Source of the DNA: Combretum micranthum
Lineage: Eukaryota; Streptophyta; Magnoliopsida; Myrtales; Combretaceae
Assembly (NCBI GenBank): GCA_024138025.1
Contig: JAMXBD010000066.1
Span: 992,001-1,056,000, forward strand
Direction: 5' to 3'
DNA: 64,000 bases
Part shown: one piece after another, positions 27,144 through 38,500 of the stretch
Layout of the letters: each line of letters opens with the position of its first letter
Numbering within the stretch: position 1 is the stretch's first letter
Made by a program: the position numbers and the translations under genes
The notes under the pieces: generated by a model
What the model was told of the DNA's origin: nothing
What the model saw: only the letters and a program-made list of their open reading frames with translations
Database searches by the model: none

Positions 27144-28472
27144 TGTTAGGTTCTTTTTGTTGTGTGTATTTGTTGGTCTATTGGATTGAAAACTATGTTA
27201 AAAGATCACAAAGTTAAAGCTTTCAAAAATTTATAAAACTAATATGTTCTGTTCAACTTCGGAAGAAACTACCAACATCAGGCAAGCGCACCTACCGAAG
27301 TAGCATAAAAAATATTAGGTCGTATTCCAAGGGATTATTGACATCTATCTTTCTCACTTCTCATCCATTATCTAGTCAAAGAAAATTTAGAAAGCCATGA
27401 TAAAAACAGAAGTTTTCCTAAGGTTAATGGAACATTACAAATGTTTTCAAGGCAAAATTAAAGGTGGGTTTGTAAAAATGCAAGATGGAAGTCCAGGGTT
27501 TGCTTCACCAATTCCTTATCATGTGATTTCTTAACAAACTTAGAGAGAGAGTTAAATGCTAGTGTATTTACACCGTCGGATTCACTGGGGTAAGCTAAGC
27601 CTCTCTTAAGATTAGTAGCTCTAGGTTTAAATCAGACCATCAAAATATTTTCACAAGTTATCAGCGGTTTAGACCCACATAAAGTTTAAGAATCATTTGT
27701 ATAAATTTCAAAACAAGCGATAAAAAGTTTCACCATCCCTCTCTAAAGGAAATTATGAGCAACTTCATTAGTAGCCATAGATTTATTCAAAAGAATAATC
27801 TCTCAATCTATTCAGCTGAAATCAAACATGAATCTGAAAGGTTCACCACATATTTAGACCCATGAAATTAAGTTCAAGCTACTAATTACAATTACCCAAT
27901 CAATAATAACTTGAAAGCGCATTTGAAATCACATGAATTAGGATTTGGGTTTACAGACCCCAGGCTGTAGGAGATTATTTCTCCATGGATGCAAACATTA
28001 AGCACAGATTCATAAGAAAATAAATGAAATTAATGAAGAATATTACAACTAAAGTTCAAAATCTCATAAAAATATAAACAATGGGTTAAAATGATTTTAC
28101 CTAGAAACTCGACATTTCTAAAGCAAGAAGAAATTATTCTTTCACCTCATAATTCTCTCTCTATACTACGTTAGGGAATTTACACTTTATTACAACATAT
28201 TGATCGCATGCTTATGCACCTTTATTTGTAGGAGTGGACACATAAATCATGACGATTTTATCCGTTGACGCAACAAATTCTTTATAACATAAATCATCCT
28301 TTATTTCCATGCGCACATCGTAAATACCACCTCCTAGGGTCAGTTGTTGCGTGGTAGGTCAAGCGCTATAATATTGCATGAAAGTCAGGGCTCAACCTAA
28401 GCTGTGCCATACTGCTAAAACACTTGAGTTTTTGTCTATTCTTCAATCGAGGGATAATTTGAGTATAAAACA
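27144..28472 (-). repeat. 5' LTR of the Athila-like element
   Basis: Starts TGTTAGGTTCTTTTTG. Homology to the other LTR runs to TTTGAGTAT (ends 28466); the last 14 bp of the partner (GCTGAGGCTCAACA) are replaced by AAAACA, which is itself part of a 35-bp local duplication. The true outer end is therefore either 28466 (truncated) or 28472. Confidence 0.8.
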
Positions 28473-28577
28473 ATAGCTATAGAGTAGGTCAGACACAAAA
28501 CTATAAAAGTTGTACAGTTTCTTTCACATGAAGAACATCAACAAAACAATAGCTATAGAGTAGGTCAGACACAAAAC
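28467..28577 (+). repeat. 35-bp direct duplication beside LTR end
   Basis: The 35-bp sequence beginning AAAACAATAGCTATAGAG occurs at 28467-28501 and again, identical, at 28543-28577. The first copy fuses directly to the LTR homology boundary at 28466. Confidence 0.85.
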
Positions 28578-29177
28578 AAAAGCCCACCAAATATTCCATT
28601 TTGTGGCACTTGGAGTAGGATAGAATCATCGTCATTGCCATTATAGCAGCCACATAAAGAAGACCATTCCACTTCGCCACTTTAAAGAACGGGAAAAAGA
28701 TATCATCGCCATCACATTTTGTAGTATGAGAGTTTGGGGAGACTCGTTTTTTTTTTTTTTCCATTTTTTTTTTCGTCATTTGAGACATGGTTCATTTTGC
28801 AGAGGCAGAGCAATGAGCACAGAACTTCCAAGTTTTATATCAATTTTTCTGGTGTTTTCTCTTCCTTAATATTTCAGAAATGGGTTTTGCTCATGTCTGT
28901 GTTTATTGTGTTGATATGTTGAAGATTGAGCTAAATTAGTTTGTTGGAATGTGTGAGGAAAGCTAATGGATTTTATTGTTTATTGACTTGTTTTTATGCT
29001 GAGATTTGTTTAATTGATGTTTTGGTTATTTCTCATTCGTTGTTCATGTGAACAAAAAACTTTTGTGTTCTTTTCAACTAAATTGAGTGTGAAGAAAGAA
29101 TAATGCCTATGCACTGGTTAGATATAAGACTTAAGTTGATTGTAAGTATCAACAAGTCTATTGTTAAATTTTTAGAT
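28578..29177. other. intergenic, nothing recognised
   Basis: Homopolymer T runs at about 28747-28775. The 95-codon minus-strand reading frame over this stretch begins in those runs and has no recognisable domain. Confidence 0.4.
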
Positions 29178-29185
29178 ACATGAAT

Positions 29186-29548
29186 TAGGGATACAAACGA
29201 GCCGAGCTATTCGAGTTTGGCGCGTTTAGCTAAATGAGCGATGCATGAGCTTGTCCACAAGCTCGTAAGCTGGCTCGTGAACAAGCTTGTTAAGAACTCA
29301 TTTAATATGTATAATAATATATTAATATAATGTAATATATAATTTATTATGTAATTTAATATTATAAATACAATTAAAAATATAATTATATACGTAAACA
29401 AGCTTGAGCCGATCTTGGGCTAGAGAATTCTTAACAAGTTTAGGCTTGAACTTGTATATTTTAGGCTCATTAAGAGCTTGACTCGACTCAAGCTTGTTAA
29501 GTTTTTAAACAAGTCAAGCCCGAGCCGACAAAAGCCTTTGTATCCTTA
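29186..29548. mobile_element. hAT-type MITE, 363 bp
   Basis: Inverted termini TAGGGATACAAACGAGCCGA and (reverse complement of right end) TAAGGATACAAAGGC. Flanking 8-bp duplications ACATGAAT (29178-29185) and CCATGAAT (29549-29556), 7 of 8 matching. Subterminal regions repeat GAGC/GCTC-rich words (AAGCTCG, AAGCTTG); the centre is AT-rich. Confidence 0.8.
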
Positions 29549-29587
29549 CCATGAATGCCTTTCGGATTTTTTTTTTTGGGTTAAAGT

Positions 29588-29655
29588 GCTATGTTTTCAA
29601 TATTTATTATTGAGGGCTATGTTTTCAATATTTATTGTTGAGGGCTATGTTTTCC
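29588..29655 (+). repeat. 28-bp tandem repeat followed by TA microsatellite
   Basis: Two and a half copies of a 28-bp unit starting GCTATGTTTTCAATATTTAT (29588-29615, 29616-29643, partial from 29644). A TA dinucleotide run follows at 29662-29688. Confidence 0.85.
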
Positions 29656-29688
<33 letters not shown>

Positions 29689-29692
29689 TTTA

Positions 29693-30739
29693 TATCATCA
29701 ATGTATATTATTTTATTTTGTAGGTTGGTTGAATTTTTAAATTTGTAACAAAATTCCAGCCTATAGTCTGGCTTTACTTTGCTCACCATACCAACAATCC
29801 ATCATAAAGGTAAGTATACTTTTTACATGAGCTTTCTATAGAATAATATATGGCCATATCCATTTATTTAGGAGGTGTTAAGTCCTATAAATGCATCTTT
29901 TGGAGCATCCAAAATTTACGTTCTTCACCATTATACGATCAAACTTGACCGAGCATAAAGTAATAAGCAACTATTGTGGGAGGTAATTTTCAATGATGCA
30001 AGATGACAATACCTAATTCTCGTCGATACACTTATGAGTTGCTCACTTTGCCATATGGAATAAAGGACAATGCCCCTTTTTTTGTAAAAAAAAAAAAGAT
30101 ATTTTCAAGATAGGAGTATTTATGACAACTTTAAAAATATACCATTAAATGAAAAATTATGAATGTGGGGACATGAATTATTATTCATCATTTTACTTTA
30201 TAGTAATTTATGGTGAATTGTCATTCTCCTTAAGTGAACAACGCAATTGTAGCTTTACGTCTAACGATGAGAGAATGAATAACTATTCATATCAAGTGAA
30301 TAGATTGTTAGATTTTTCTAATAGGTAGAGTGGAGACAAATAATACTAAAGCATGTAAAGCTTAAGTAGCTCGCTAGTAGACTCGGGTTATTTGTAGCCT
30401 TAACAAAAAAGTTTAACTTTCAATTTTGATTTCATGGAAAAAAATGTTTGAAATTATGTAAAGGTTATTTAAAATTCAATAAAGGCCCATGATTGATAAT
30501 GTTTATAATTTCATTTAATGTGTGTGAATCTAACTTTTTTTTAATACTTTTAAGTGTTTCATCAGATCATTCATCATTTTCTTTGCTATCCTCAAAGGTC
30601 TTGTAAAAAAATATTAGTGAAATTGAAGTTGTTGACAATAATAATAAGAAAAAAAAGTTAAGGAGAATAAAGATAATAGAGAAGATGTTAATAATGAAGA
30701 ACTTTTTCAAAAGTAATAATGAAAGAAAACATCCAAAGT
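29693..30739. other. intergenic, no gene
   Basis: AT-rich. The right part may belong to the autonomous hAT element whose transposase relic follows, but no terminus was found. Confidence 0.4.
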
Positions 30740-31833
30740 TTGGTTGAAATTCAAAGAAATCCAGCTTCTAGATGGCTTTGTAATGGTTGAATTTACTCAT
30801 TACAATACAATAATATCTATGAAAGATGATACAACTACTCATTTTGAATAGTTGTAGTAGAAGAAAGGTAAACTTGAGAGGCCAACAGAACCTTATATTC
30901 CAACCCACTGAACTCTACTTTAGTGAAATTCAAGTATGATCAAGCAAAAATGAGAGAATCCATTTCAACTTTTGTTCTATTACATAAGCATCCATTTAAT
31001 ATAGGGGAGTAAGAGGCATTCAATATGATGATGAAGACTGTCTCACCTTTGTTTACAAAGATTTCTCACGCAATGGTTAAGAATGATAGTTATTTTATGA
31101 AAGAGAGGAAGAAGTTGAAGGCAACACTAAAGGAAGTAAACAAAATTAGCTTGACTTGTCAGTACAACTATCTCTTACATGGTACTTACTACCCATTTTG
31201 TGGATGAGAGTTGGAGCTTGCAGAAAAGAGTGCTTAACTTTGTTCATTTGCCTCCTCTAAATTCTTGATATGATATTGCTGCCATTTTTTAGTGTTTGAT
31301 TGAGAGGTATATTGAAGACAATGTATATTCGTGTTAATAATGCAACAAATAAATATGTTGCAATCATGACATTGAATTTGAGTTTTGAAAAGGAATAACA
31401 AATTGCTTCTTAGAGGTAAGCTATTACATGTTCATTGTTATGCACGCATATTAGATCTCTGTGTCCAAGATGGTTTGCATGATATTAAATATACCATCGA
31501 AGATGTTTGTGAAAGTATCAAGTATGTTAATGAGTTAGAAGCCAAATTAAATACTTTTGCTTAGGTTGTAAAGCAGCAGTGTGTAAATGAACGAAGCTTA
31601 TTATTGATTGTCCAACATGTTGGAATTCAACTTATGATGTGTTAGTAGCTATAATAAAACTAAAGGATGCATTCGCAAGATTTGCAGAAGTTAAGGGAAG
31701 TTATTATTGTATGCCTACTAAAGATGATTGGAAAACAGTTGTAGAGATTTGCAAACTTTTACAAATATTCAATTTAGACATCTTCATGATTTTAGAACCA
31801 AATCAAATGGGAATTGTTGCTTCCGGGTCTTGA
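30740..31833 (+). pseudogene. hAT (Ac/RICESLEEPER-type) transposase relic
   Basis: Plus-strand remnant of a hAT transposase, the enzyme that cuts and pastes hAT elements. Recognisable blocks in order: a BED-finger-region start (SKVWLKFKEIQLLDG), a central block with HKHPFNI and SPLFTKISHAMVKND, then SVN/RVNNATNKYVAIMTL, GKLLHVHCYAHILDLCVQDG, then the stretch at 31639-31833 with AIIKLKDAFARFAEV and MPTKDDWKTVVEICKLLQIF. These match the plant zinc-finger BED RICESLEEPER family in order. Numerous stops and frameshifts. It stops abruptly near 31800, where a GGTTCC-rich repeat begins, and the C-terminal dimerisation domain is absent. Confidence 0.8.
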
Positions 31834-32975
31834 AATTAAGGAATTGAAACCATCTCCACGGTTCCAATTTAGTTATATGGAATTGGTGATTCCCTGTCTA
31901 GTTACAGAACCATAGAATCATCATTCTTTTTCAAGTAAAAGTAAAAAAAAAAAAAAAAGGATTTTTCAACCAAAATAAATTTTAAACTCCAAATAATAAT
32001 TAGGTCTAAGAATATTAAAGCATTTATTCAATTTTTTTATACAAATTTCTTTAGGATGTGCATTTATATATATGAAACACATCCAACATTAATTGTTGTA
32101 CGTAATATAAGATTATGAAACACCCAAGAGGCTAAAAAGAAAATTATAATACAAAAAATAATCTTACATTATTAAGGAAAGAGATTTTGTTTTTAGGAGA
32201 AATTTATATAAACTAAATTGCATATGTTTTTAAGTTATATTTATTTGTAAAGTTGCCAATAATAATACATTAAATATTGTGAATAGGTAATGTTGCTTGC
32301 TTAAATTCAGTAGAGGCTGGATGAAGATATTGGGCCTGGACTGTCATGGTGAAAGTAAGGTCTACAAAACAAGAACTCAATTAGTGGCACGTCCAGGCAT
32401 GTGTGTAGTGTTACCACTCCAATGCTTAAGTCAATAAGTATAATAAGGCTTATGAATCGAATATACAGACATGTTGAATGTGACATTCCCATTTTCGAGG
32501 GGAAGGGGGGTTAGTTGAGTGTTTACAGGTGGCTAACCTAGCTATTGTGCACATCGTGGGTAAGTAGACGGTTGGTTGTAGTCATGGGTGTCACGGTATG
32601 AACCCACCACTGTGTGCAGAATCTAACCGAGTAAAAAGTATTGAGTGGCGTACAAGTCAGGACCGACCGATTGCCTAGACAGAGGTTGAATGCCAAGCGG
32701 GAAGTCATGGTCATCTAGGTAAGGCCTTATGTTGTAGAGTTTGTGGTCAGGTCCTTGGGTCTAACAAAACGGGCCCGATTCACTTGTGGGCTATGCTCGG
32801 CTTATATGTCCCATGTCCCAATTTAGACCATCAATAGGTAATAATTTTTATTATTCATATGAGATAGTTTAAATATTGATAATTATACATTTAATATATA
32901 TTTTTATTTTTTTCTCCAATTTTTTCTTTTTTTTTTTTTTTTGTTTCAATAGAACCAGTTGGAACTACCAGTTCT
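31815..32975. repeat. GGTTCC-rich repeat, probably a nested hAT-type element
   Basis: Left part has GGAATTG/GGTTCC words (31816-31910) and the right edge has AACCAGTTGGAACTACCAG (about 32952-32970), like the subterminal regions of the elements at 45781 and 48654. It interrupts the hAT transposase relic. Exact ends and target duplication could not be fixed. A GC-richer segment at about 32480-32830, beginning GTGACATTCCCATTTTCGAG, may be a further insertion. Confidence 0.4.
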
Positions 32976-33651
32976 ATCTATTTAAGATCAAAGAATAACC
33001 TAGAAACGTAAGCTTGAACACATTATTTGATTTAAATTAGATGAGCTACTTTATTATTATTATTTTTTCCATATCATTTAATTAACACTGTAACCTTTAC
33101 TTATGGAAGGATGAGGAAACAATAATGGAAATTAATCTAGAGGAGTATCTCAAGAAAGTTATGAATTTTAAAAGTAAACATTAGTCAATTCAAATTTATT
33201 TAGATGTCGCTTTTTGTAATGTATTAGATTAATTCTTAATGAAACAATAATATATTGGTGGAATGTTTAATTTAGGTGTATAACAACTTCTTAAGAGCAT
33301 ATGTTTTTTTGTGAAATGATAAAAGGTATTATATTTCAAATAATTTTATTTGGTGATCTCATTTTGGGTGAAGGGATGACATCTATAATTTACATGTACT
33401 TTGAGGACAAAGTTGGAGTGATTGTCAATCCATGTTTTCATCCTTATTCTTTTTTTTTTTTTTTTTTTTTGGTTTTATATCTACAAGTTGTAGACCTTAA
33501 AAAATATTTTACTTAGATATTTCTTACCTTTGTATGGATGCACTTTTTATCATTGTCCAATAAATTAGTACTTGAATTCATAAATTTTTCGAATTAAATT
33601 CATTGAGAAATGAGCAAAATTGTGAATTTTAAATCAATTTTGAATCATTGT
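32976..33651. other. intergenic, no gene
   Basis: AT-rich with a poly-T run at 33450-33470. Nothing recognised. Confidence 0.4.
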
Positions 33652-34156
33652 TAATCTAAACAAGCCTACAAGCCAAGTTTGAGCTCACAATTCCCCAACG
33701 AGCTTTGGTTCGAGCTATACTTTCTAGGTTCAGCAAAAGCTTAGCTCTCATCAGCTTGTTTAACCTTATGAACAGCTCATAGTATACCCCATTAACAGAT
33801 TTGTGAATTTTATATTTACGATATATTAATATACAATTAAAACAGCAAAAAATAATTTCTATTTAATATACATATATATTTAGCGACTTTTGTATATTGT
33901 TTTTAGGTTCGAATAAAATGAAAAATGGACATCTAAACTAGTTGAGCTCGAACTTAAATTTCAAGCTCGATAAAAGATTCTAATTGATTCGAACCCAATT
34001 TGAAAACAAGCCAAGTTTAAACTTGAAATAAAGCTTATCAAGCTAAACGAGCTGAACTCAAATTTAATAAAAAACTCGGTTCAAACTTGATAATTTTTAA
34101 CCGAGTCAAGCCTAAGCTTCAAAAACTTAACTTAGCTTAACTTATTTGTAGTCCTA
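33652..34156. mobile_element. degenerate hAT-type MITE, tentative
   Basis: Subterminal GAGCTC/AAGCTT-rich words facing inward and a right end whose reverse complement is TAGGACTACAAATAAG, similar to the MITE at 29186. Possible 8-bp flanks ATCATTGT/ATTATAGT match at 6 of 8 positions. The left terminus is eroded. Confidence 0.35.
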
Positions 34157-35598
34157 ATTATAGTTTGTTGGAGTTTGATTTAGGGCATTCCAATATGCCA
34201 CTTTAGAAGGATGAATAGCCTTTGGACGGAGTATCAAGGCTTTATCAAGATTGTGGTTAAATCTCTCCCACAAACGAAAAATAGAGACAGCCCTCATTAC
34301 TTGAGACATATATCATGCCAAGGTCATTCCAAGATGCAACGAATTGCAATTAGAGAGTGAGATTTTCTTATGCAAAAAATATCCAATAAGGGTAGATTCT
34401 TAGCATGTCAATAGGAGGACAAATTCTGGCCGTTGGTTCACAGGTCAAAGCCTTTCGAAAATCATGTAGTATAGGTTTAAAGAGGGAAGAAGGGGGGAAG
34501 GAAGCAGGGAGGAGGGGAGAGGAGGAGAAAGAAGTAGGAGGAGGAGAAAGAGAGGAGGGGGGCGGGTTTTGTGTGGGTTGTTGTTGTGTGTGTGTGTGTT
34601 TTGGGGGGGGGGGCGCGGGCGGCTTGGGGAGCGCAGACATCTACATAAGATTAAAGTTGAAGGTGGTATGACAAAAAACAGGATTGGGATCAGAAGCGGA
34701 TGGTTTTACTTCTCAACGTGGTCAAGAATGTATACTGAATATTTCAAAGTGCGTTACCAAGGGGAAGAAAGACGCAACTGAAAATACACTCAAAGAGCTG
34801 GAGAGAGATTCAGAACTAGCCTAAAGATAAAAGAAAAGAAAATAAAATAATCTATCGTTGAAGATTGTCGTCTGCCATGTTTCCATAGGTAAAATTGTCT
34901 ACGTACATACCTTTTCCCATCATTCATCTCGCATTAATTTATTCGCATTTCAGACTAAACGAATCAAGTCAAAATTATGATACTAAATCAAGCTCTAAGC
35001 TTGCTCATAATTTTGCAACTCAATCTCCTTTTAGCTTGATAATCTAAAAGAAAATTATTATCCAAATAAATAAATATTAATATCTAAACTCAACTCAAAA
35101 TCACCTCTAGTCGCATCCACATCCAATTTAATTATATAGTAGTACGAGTAAACTTCTCATATATATATATATATATATATATCTATTAGCACTCCTAATG
35201 TCAACTAGACAGTTGCCTGTTGGCTGGATGAATGATGCCAAGGCCCCGACTTGGAACTCCAGGTGTATCTAATAATAATTTACATACAAGACATCATGAT
35301 GAGAAAAACTTTTAGAAAGACAATGTAAAGAATCTATTAATTTGTTTCTTCAGAGTAATTGATTTGCTTTAATTTCTATGCATTTTCAACTTCCAGGATC
35401 CGAACCAAACTGGAATCAAAACGCACATGTTACATGATAAAGGAAATTTGTCTCCTTAAAACCCAATTACAACATGTATAGGGGTGCCACCTAATTTCAA
35501 AACCCTATCTGAGCAAAAACTAAATGAAGATGCAGGCAACTTCTCACAGCATTTAATATACTCGCCAGACAACAACAAAAACATACCACCCCGTTGTA
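34157..35598. other. region downstream of BRE, low-complexity tracts
   Basis: 34479-34563 is almost pure purine (GA/G-rich), followed by a TG run and a G10-12 run near 34600-34615. An AT dinucleotide repeat lies at 35159-35182. No gene. The 3' UTR of BRE presumably extends from 35598 downward. Confidence 0.6.
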
Positions 35599-38500
35599 CT
35601 AATGCTGAAATTGAGTATCCATGCAATACCTCTTGAAGTTTAATGACTCATCCACCAAGAAGTCACTATCAAAAGACAAATACGATCAACTCAGACAAAA
35701 TTCACAGCAGAACCAAAGAGTGGAAGTATAAGATATTTTCAGACTCACAATATTCTCTCAGCCATTTGAGATGCCTCCCATCTTGGACTCCATGGATAAT
35801 CCGTCAGAAGGGACGACTTGATTGGGGCACCATTTGCATTAAAGTGCTGTGACAAACAAATATAATGTTTTACATATCTTTTGGTCGCTGACAAGTGACA
35901 AAGATGACTAAGTTAATCAGTTTAAAATCAAAGAACGTTGTAACCAATCAATAATGGGATTGAAAAAGATAAGACCAATTGATGCATACATCAAACTTGG
36001 AGAAGTCCTTACAGCCAAGACAGCTTCCTACCAATGCTTTTCACATGAGGCAAGTTTAAAAGAATAAATAAATCAAATGCACAATAACCTGAACATCTTT
36101 TTTTTTTTTTTTTTTGGGTAATTGTGTGGAAGCAACTCTAATTTACCAAATATGTTCAAAAAGTTATTTTTCAAACTGGAATTTAGTTTTCCTAATTCTG
36201 AAAATAGCCAACTACTTTTGGCTGGAATCATATTTCTTATGACAAAACAAAAATAAGGCATAAAGACCTAAAATAAAAGACATTTTTTCATGCTAGTTAC
36301 AGCCTTTCATAGAATCAAGAAAGATTCACCAGAGAGGTCGAATAATTTAAAGGTTTTCCTTTTGGCCCCCAAAATATATTAAAAAAAAAAGAAAGAAAGA
36401 AAAAGGTTTCTTTTTTGTTTTTGGGTGGATTGGTGGTTGGGAGGTTTGGGGTTTAAAGAATATATCACCCAGTTAACAAACTCAAAAAAGAAAATTCCTA
36501 CATTATTGTGTTGATCTAAAGATAGCATAATGGTGGCACTTGCTTATCCATCAAAGATAGCATTCCTATATTACTGTGTTGATCACACAGTAAAAATTAC
36601 AACTCAACTGCTAATATGGATGTGTATTGTGGTTGATAACTGTGTGATAACATTCTTTAGCATCATATACAAGAACACATGATACGAGGAAGGAAAACAC
36701 ATATTCAGTTGACATGAACACAAAGCAAAAGTATAGACTCGTAAATTACGAAGGCCCAATTCATCAAACATGCTACATCATGTCATCAATAGAGGAATGA
36801 TGGGAATCAAGTTAGGGCCAAACAAGGCTGTGGAGGAAAATAAAAATAAGATAGGAGCACAGGTAGAAGCATCAACCTGTGCATAACAACTTAGGCCGAA
36901 GCATTAACCTGCGTATGCCAACCACCCCAAGTTGAAGCATGAAACTACACAGGTCAACTACCCCCAGTTGACTACCCCACGATGAAGCGCATATGGGTTG
37001 CATGGTTTTCATCCATTAGTGATAATATCTGAAGCTTGAACTACTAAATTAATCCCATATGATATTAATATGTTATTCTCCTATTTTGTTCTAGATATTT
37101 TAGGAATAAGTCATTATTAAATATCTTATTTTATTTGGTATCCTACTGTTTAGTCAATTTTCAATTATATTAAGTATGAATTGTCATATATCCCTATAAA
37201 TAGGTTGAGTCTTGTTACTAGATTACGTATGTTATTTAATACTAGGTTTCATGAGTATTGACTTTGTACCATTCTCTTTTGAATATTGAGTGTTATTTCT
37301 CTCTATTTGTTGTATTCTTATAAATCTTGTTATAAATTGAGACAAACACATCAATTGAATCCTTGATTCTTTTAAAAACCACAGTAGTTATATAATTCGT
37401 GGCCTTTATTTAATTATAGTTCGAACTACAATCCAGTTTGTTTTAATATTTGTGAGATAAATTAAATATTAATCATATCCATATCCTTAAGTTATAACTA
37501 TCGTAATAAAATTGGCAATCCAGTTTGATTCACATTAGGATGGTTTCAGAGCAAGAAGGGATTCACTATCAGGAAATAAGTCAGAAGAAAACCAATTATT
37601 GCATGAAGATTCAACGAAAGCATATTACCTGAGAACTCTGGAGCATTATACTTGGTTGTTGCTTTGGAAATTGTGTAGGGATGAAAAAGTGAACCTACAA
37701 AATTTTCTAGGGTCACCAACACTAAGATAAGCCAAAAAGCCATAAATGAAGCAGTTATAATAGAGCAAACAATCAAATAGGCAATTGACAGATACTTCAC
37801 TTTCTTAAAGTACAGCAAAGCAGTGCAAAGATAGTAATGCATAACCATAAACTAATGTCACACTTGATACACAAGAATAAAATAAAATGAAATGAGTGAC
37901 AGAATGAAAAACCCATTCTCTTACTTGGATACATCCACGAAATAGAATGGAACGGGATGTGATTATAGTGGCATTTGTTAAAAGTGGTCTTAGCAATAAA
38001 TTTAGATAATTATATGGTGGGTTAAAGAGGTAATTAGAGTAAATATCCATTGATGAGAGCAGAATGAAATCACAATTTCACCTTTGAGAAGACAACTGAG
38101 ATCTCACCTTTAAAGCTAAAATCACTAATTTCACAAGACCGTGATACCAGCTTCCATAAAGGCTTCGAAACATGGAAATGAAGATGAAATTCGGAATTGT
38201 AATTCTATAACGAATCAATTCCTTCATACCATACATGCCATAAGTTAATATATTAAAATATATAAACCACAACCCTTTTATATGGTAGGATTACAATCAA
38301 AACTCTAGACAAAACAAAACATTGAAGATGTTAACAAGCTATTATAACATATTACTGAAAGTGTTGTCTGAAGTCAAAGCATATTTCTTTCACACATTTT
38401 TATTTGTCATCAAATGATATTTCTAGATGAAATTGTAAGATGTAATTGCCATGGCACATCAATAGAAAATATACTAAAAGTTTTTCAGCTCACCAACAAG

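Larger units (their letters stand above)
17210..28472 (-). mobile_element. large Athila-like LTR element with gag but no pol
   Basis: 11.26 kb bounded by direct repeats of about 1.3 kb (17210-18569 and 27144-28472). Orientation is minus: the primer-binding site and Gag lie next to the right-hand repeat. The primer site at 27136-27122 reads TGGTACCGTTGCCGA, one or two changes from the tRNA-Asp type site (TGGCGCCGTTGCC) used by Athila/Tat elements. Gag (about 26520-25200) is Athila-type. A second long decayed ORF (about 23990-20500) follows. I found no reverse transcriptase, RNase H or integrase motif anywhere inside, so this is a non-autonomous element of the TR-GAG/LARD kind. LTRs are by eye about 85-88% identical, so the insertion is older than the chromovirus. 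Target duplication is weak: ATAGA (17205-17209) versus ATAGC (28473-28477). Confidence 0.85.

Noticed and set aside
28501..28788. 95-codon minus-strand frame beginning with K-rich peptide
   Set aside because: The start comes from poly-T runs and part lies in a local duplication; no recognisable homology.
34368..34781. Proline- or glycine-rich small open frames
   Set aside because: Products of the purine/G-rich tract at 34479-34615, with no domain or conserved start.
37546..37848. 100-codon minus-strand open frame with hydrophobic content
   Set aside because: It overlaps BRE exon 11 in the wrong frame; the correct frame gives the TQFPKQQPS block.
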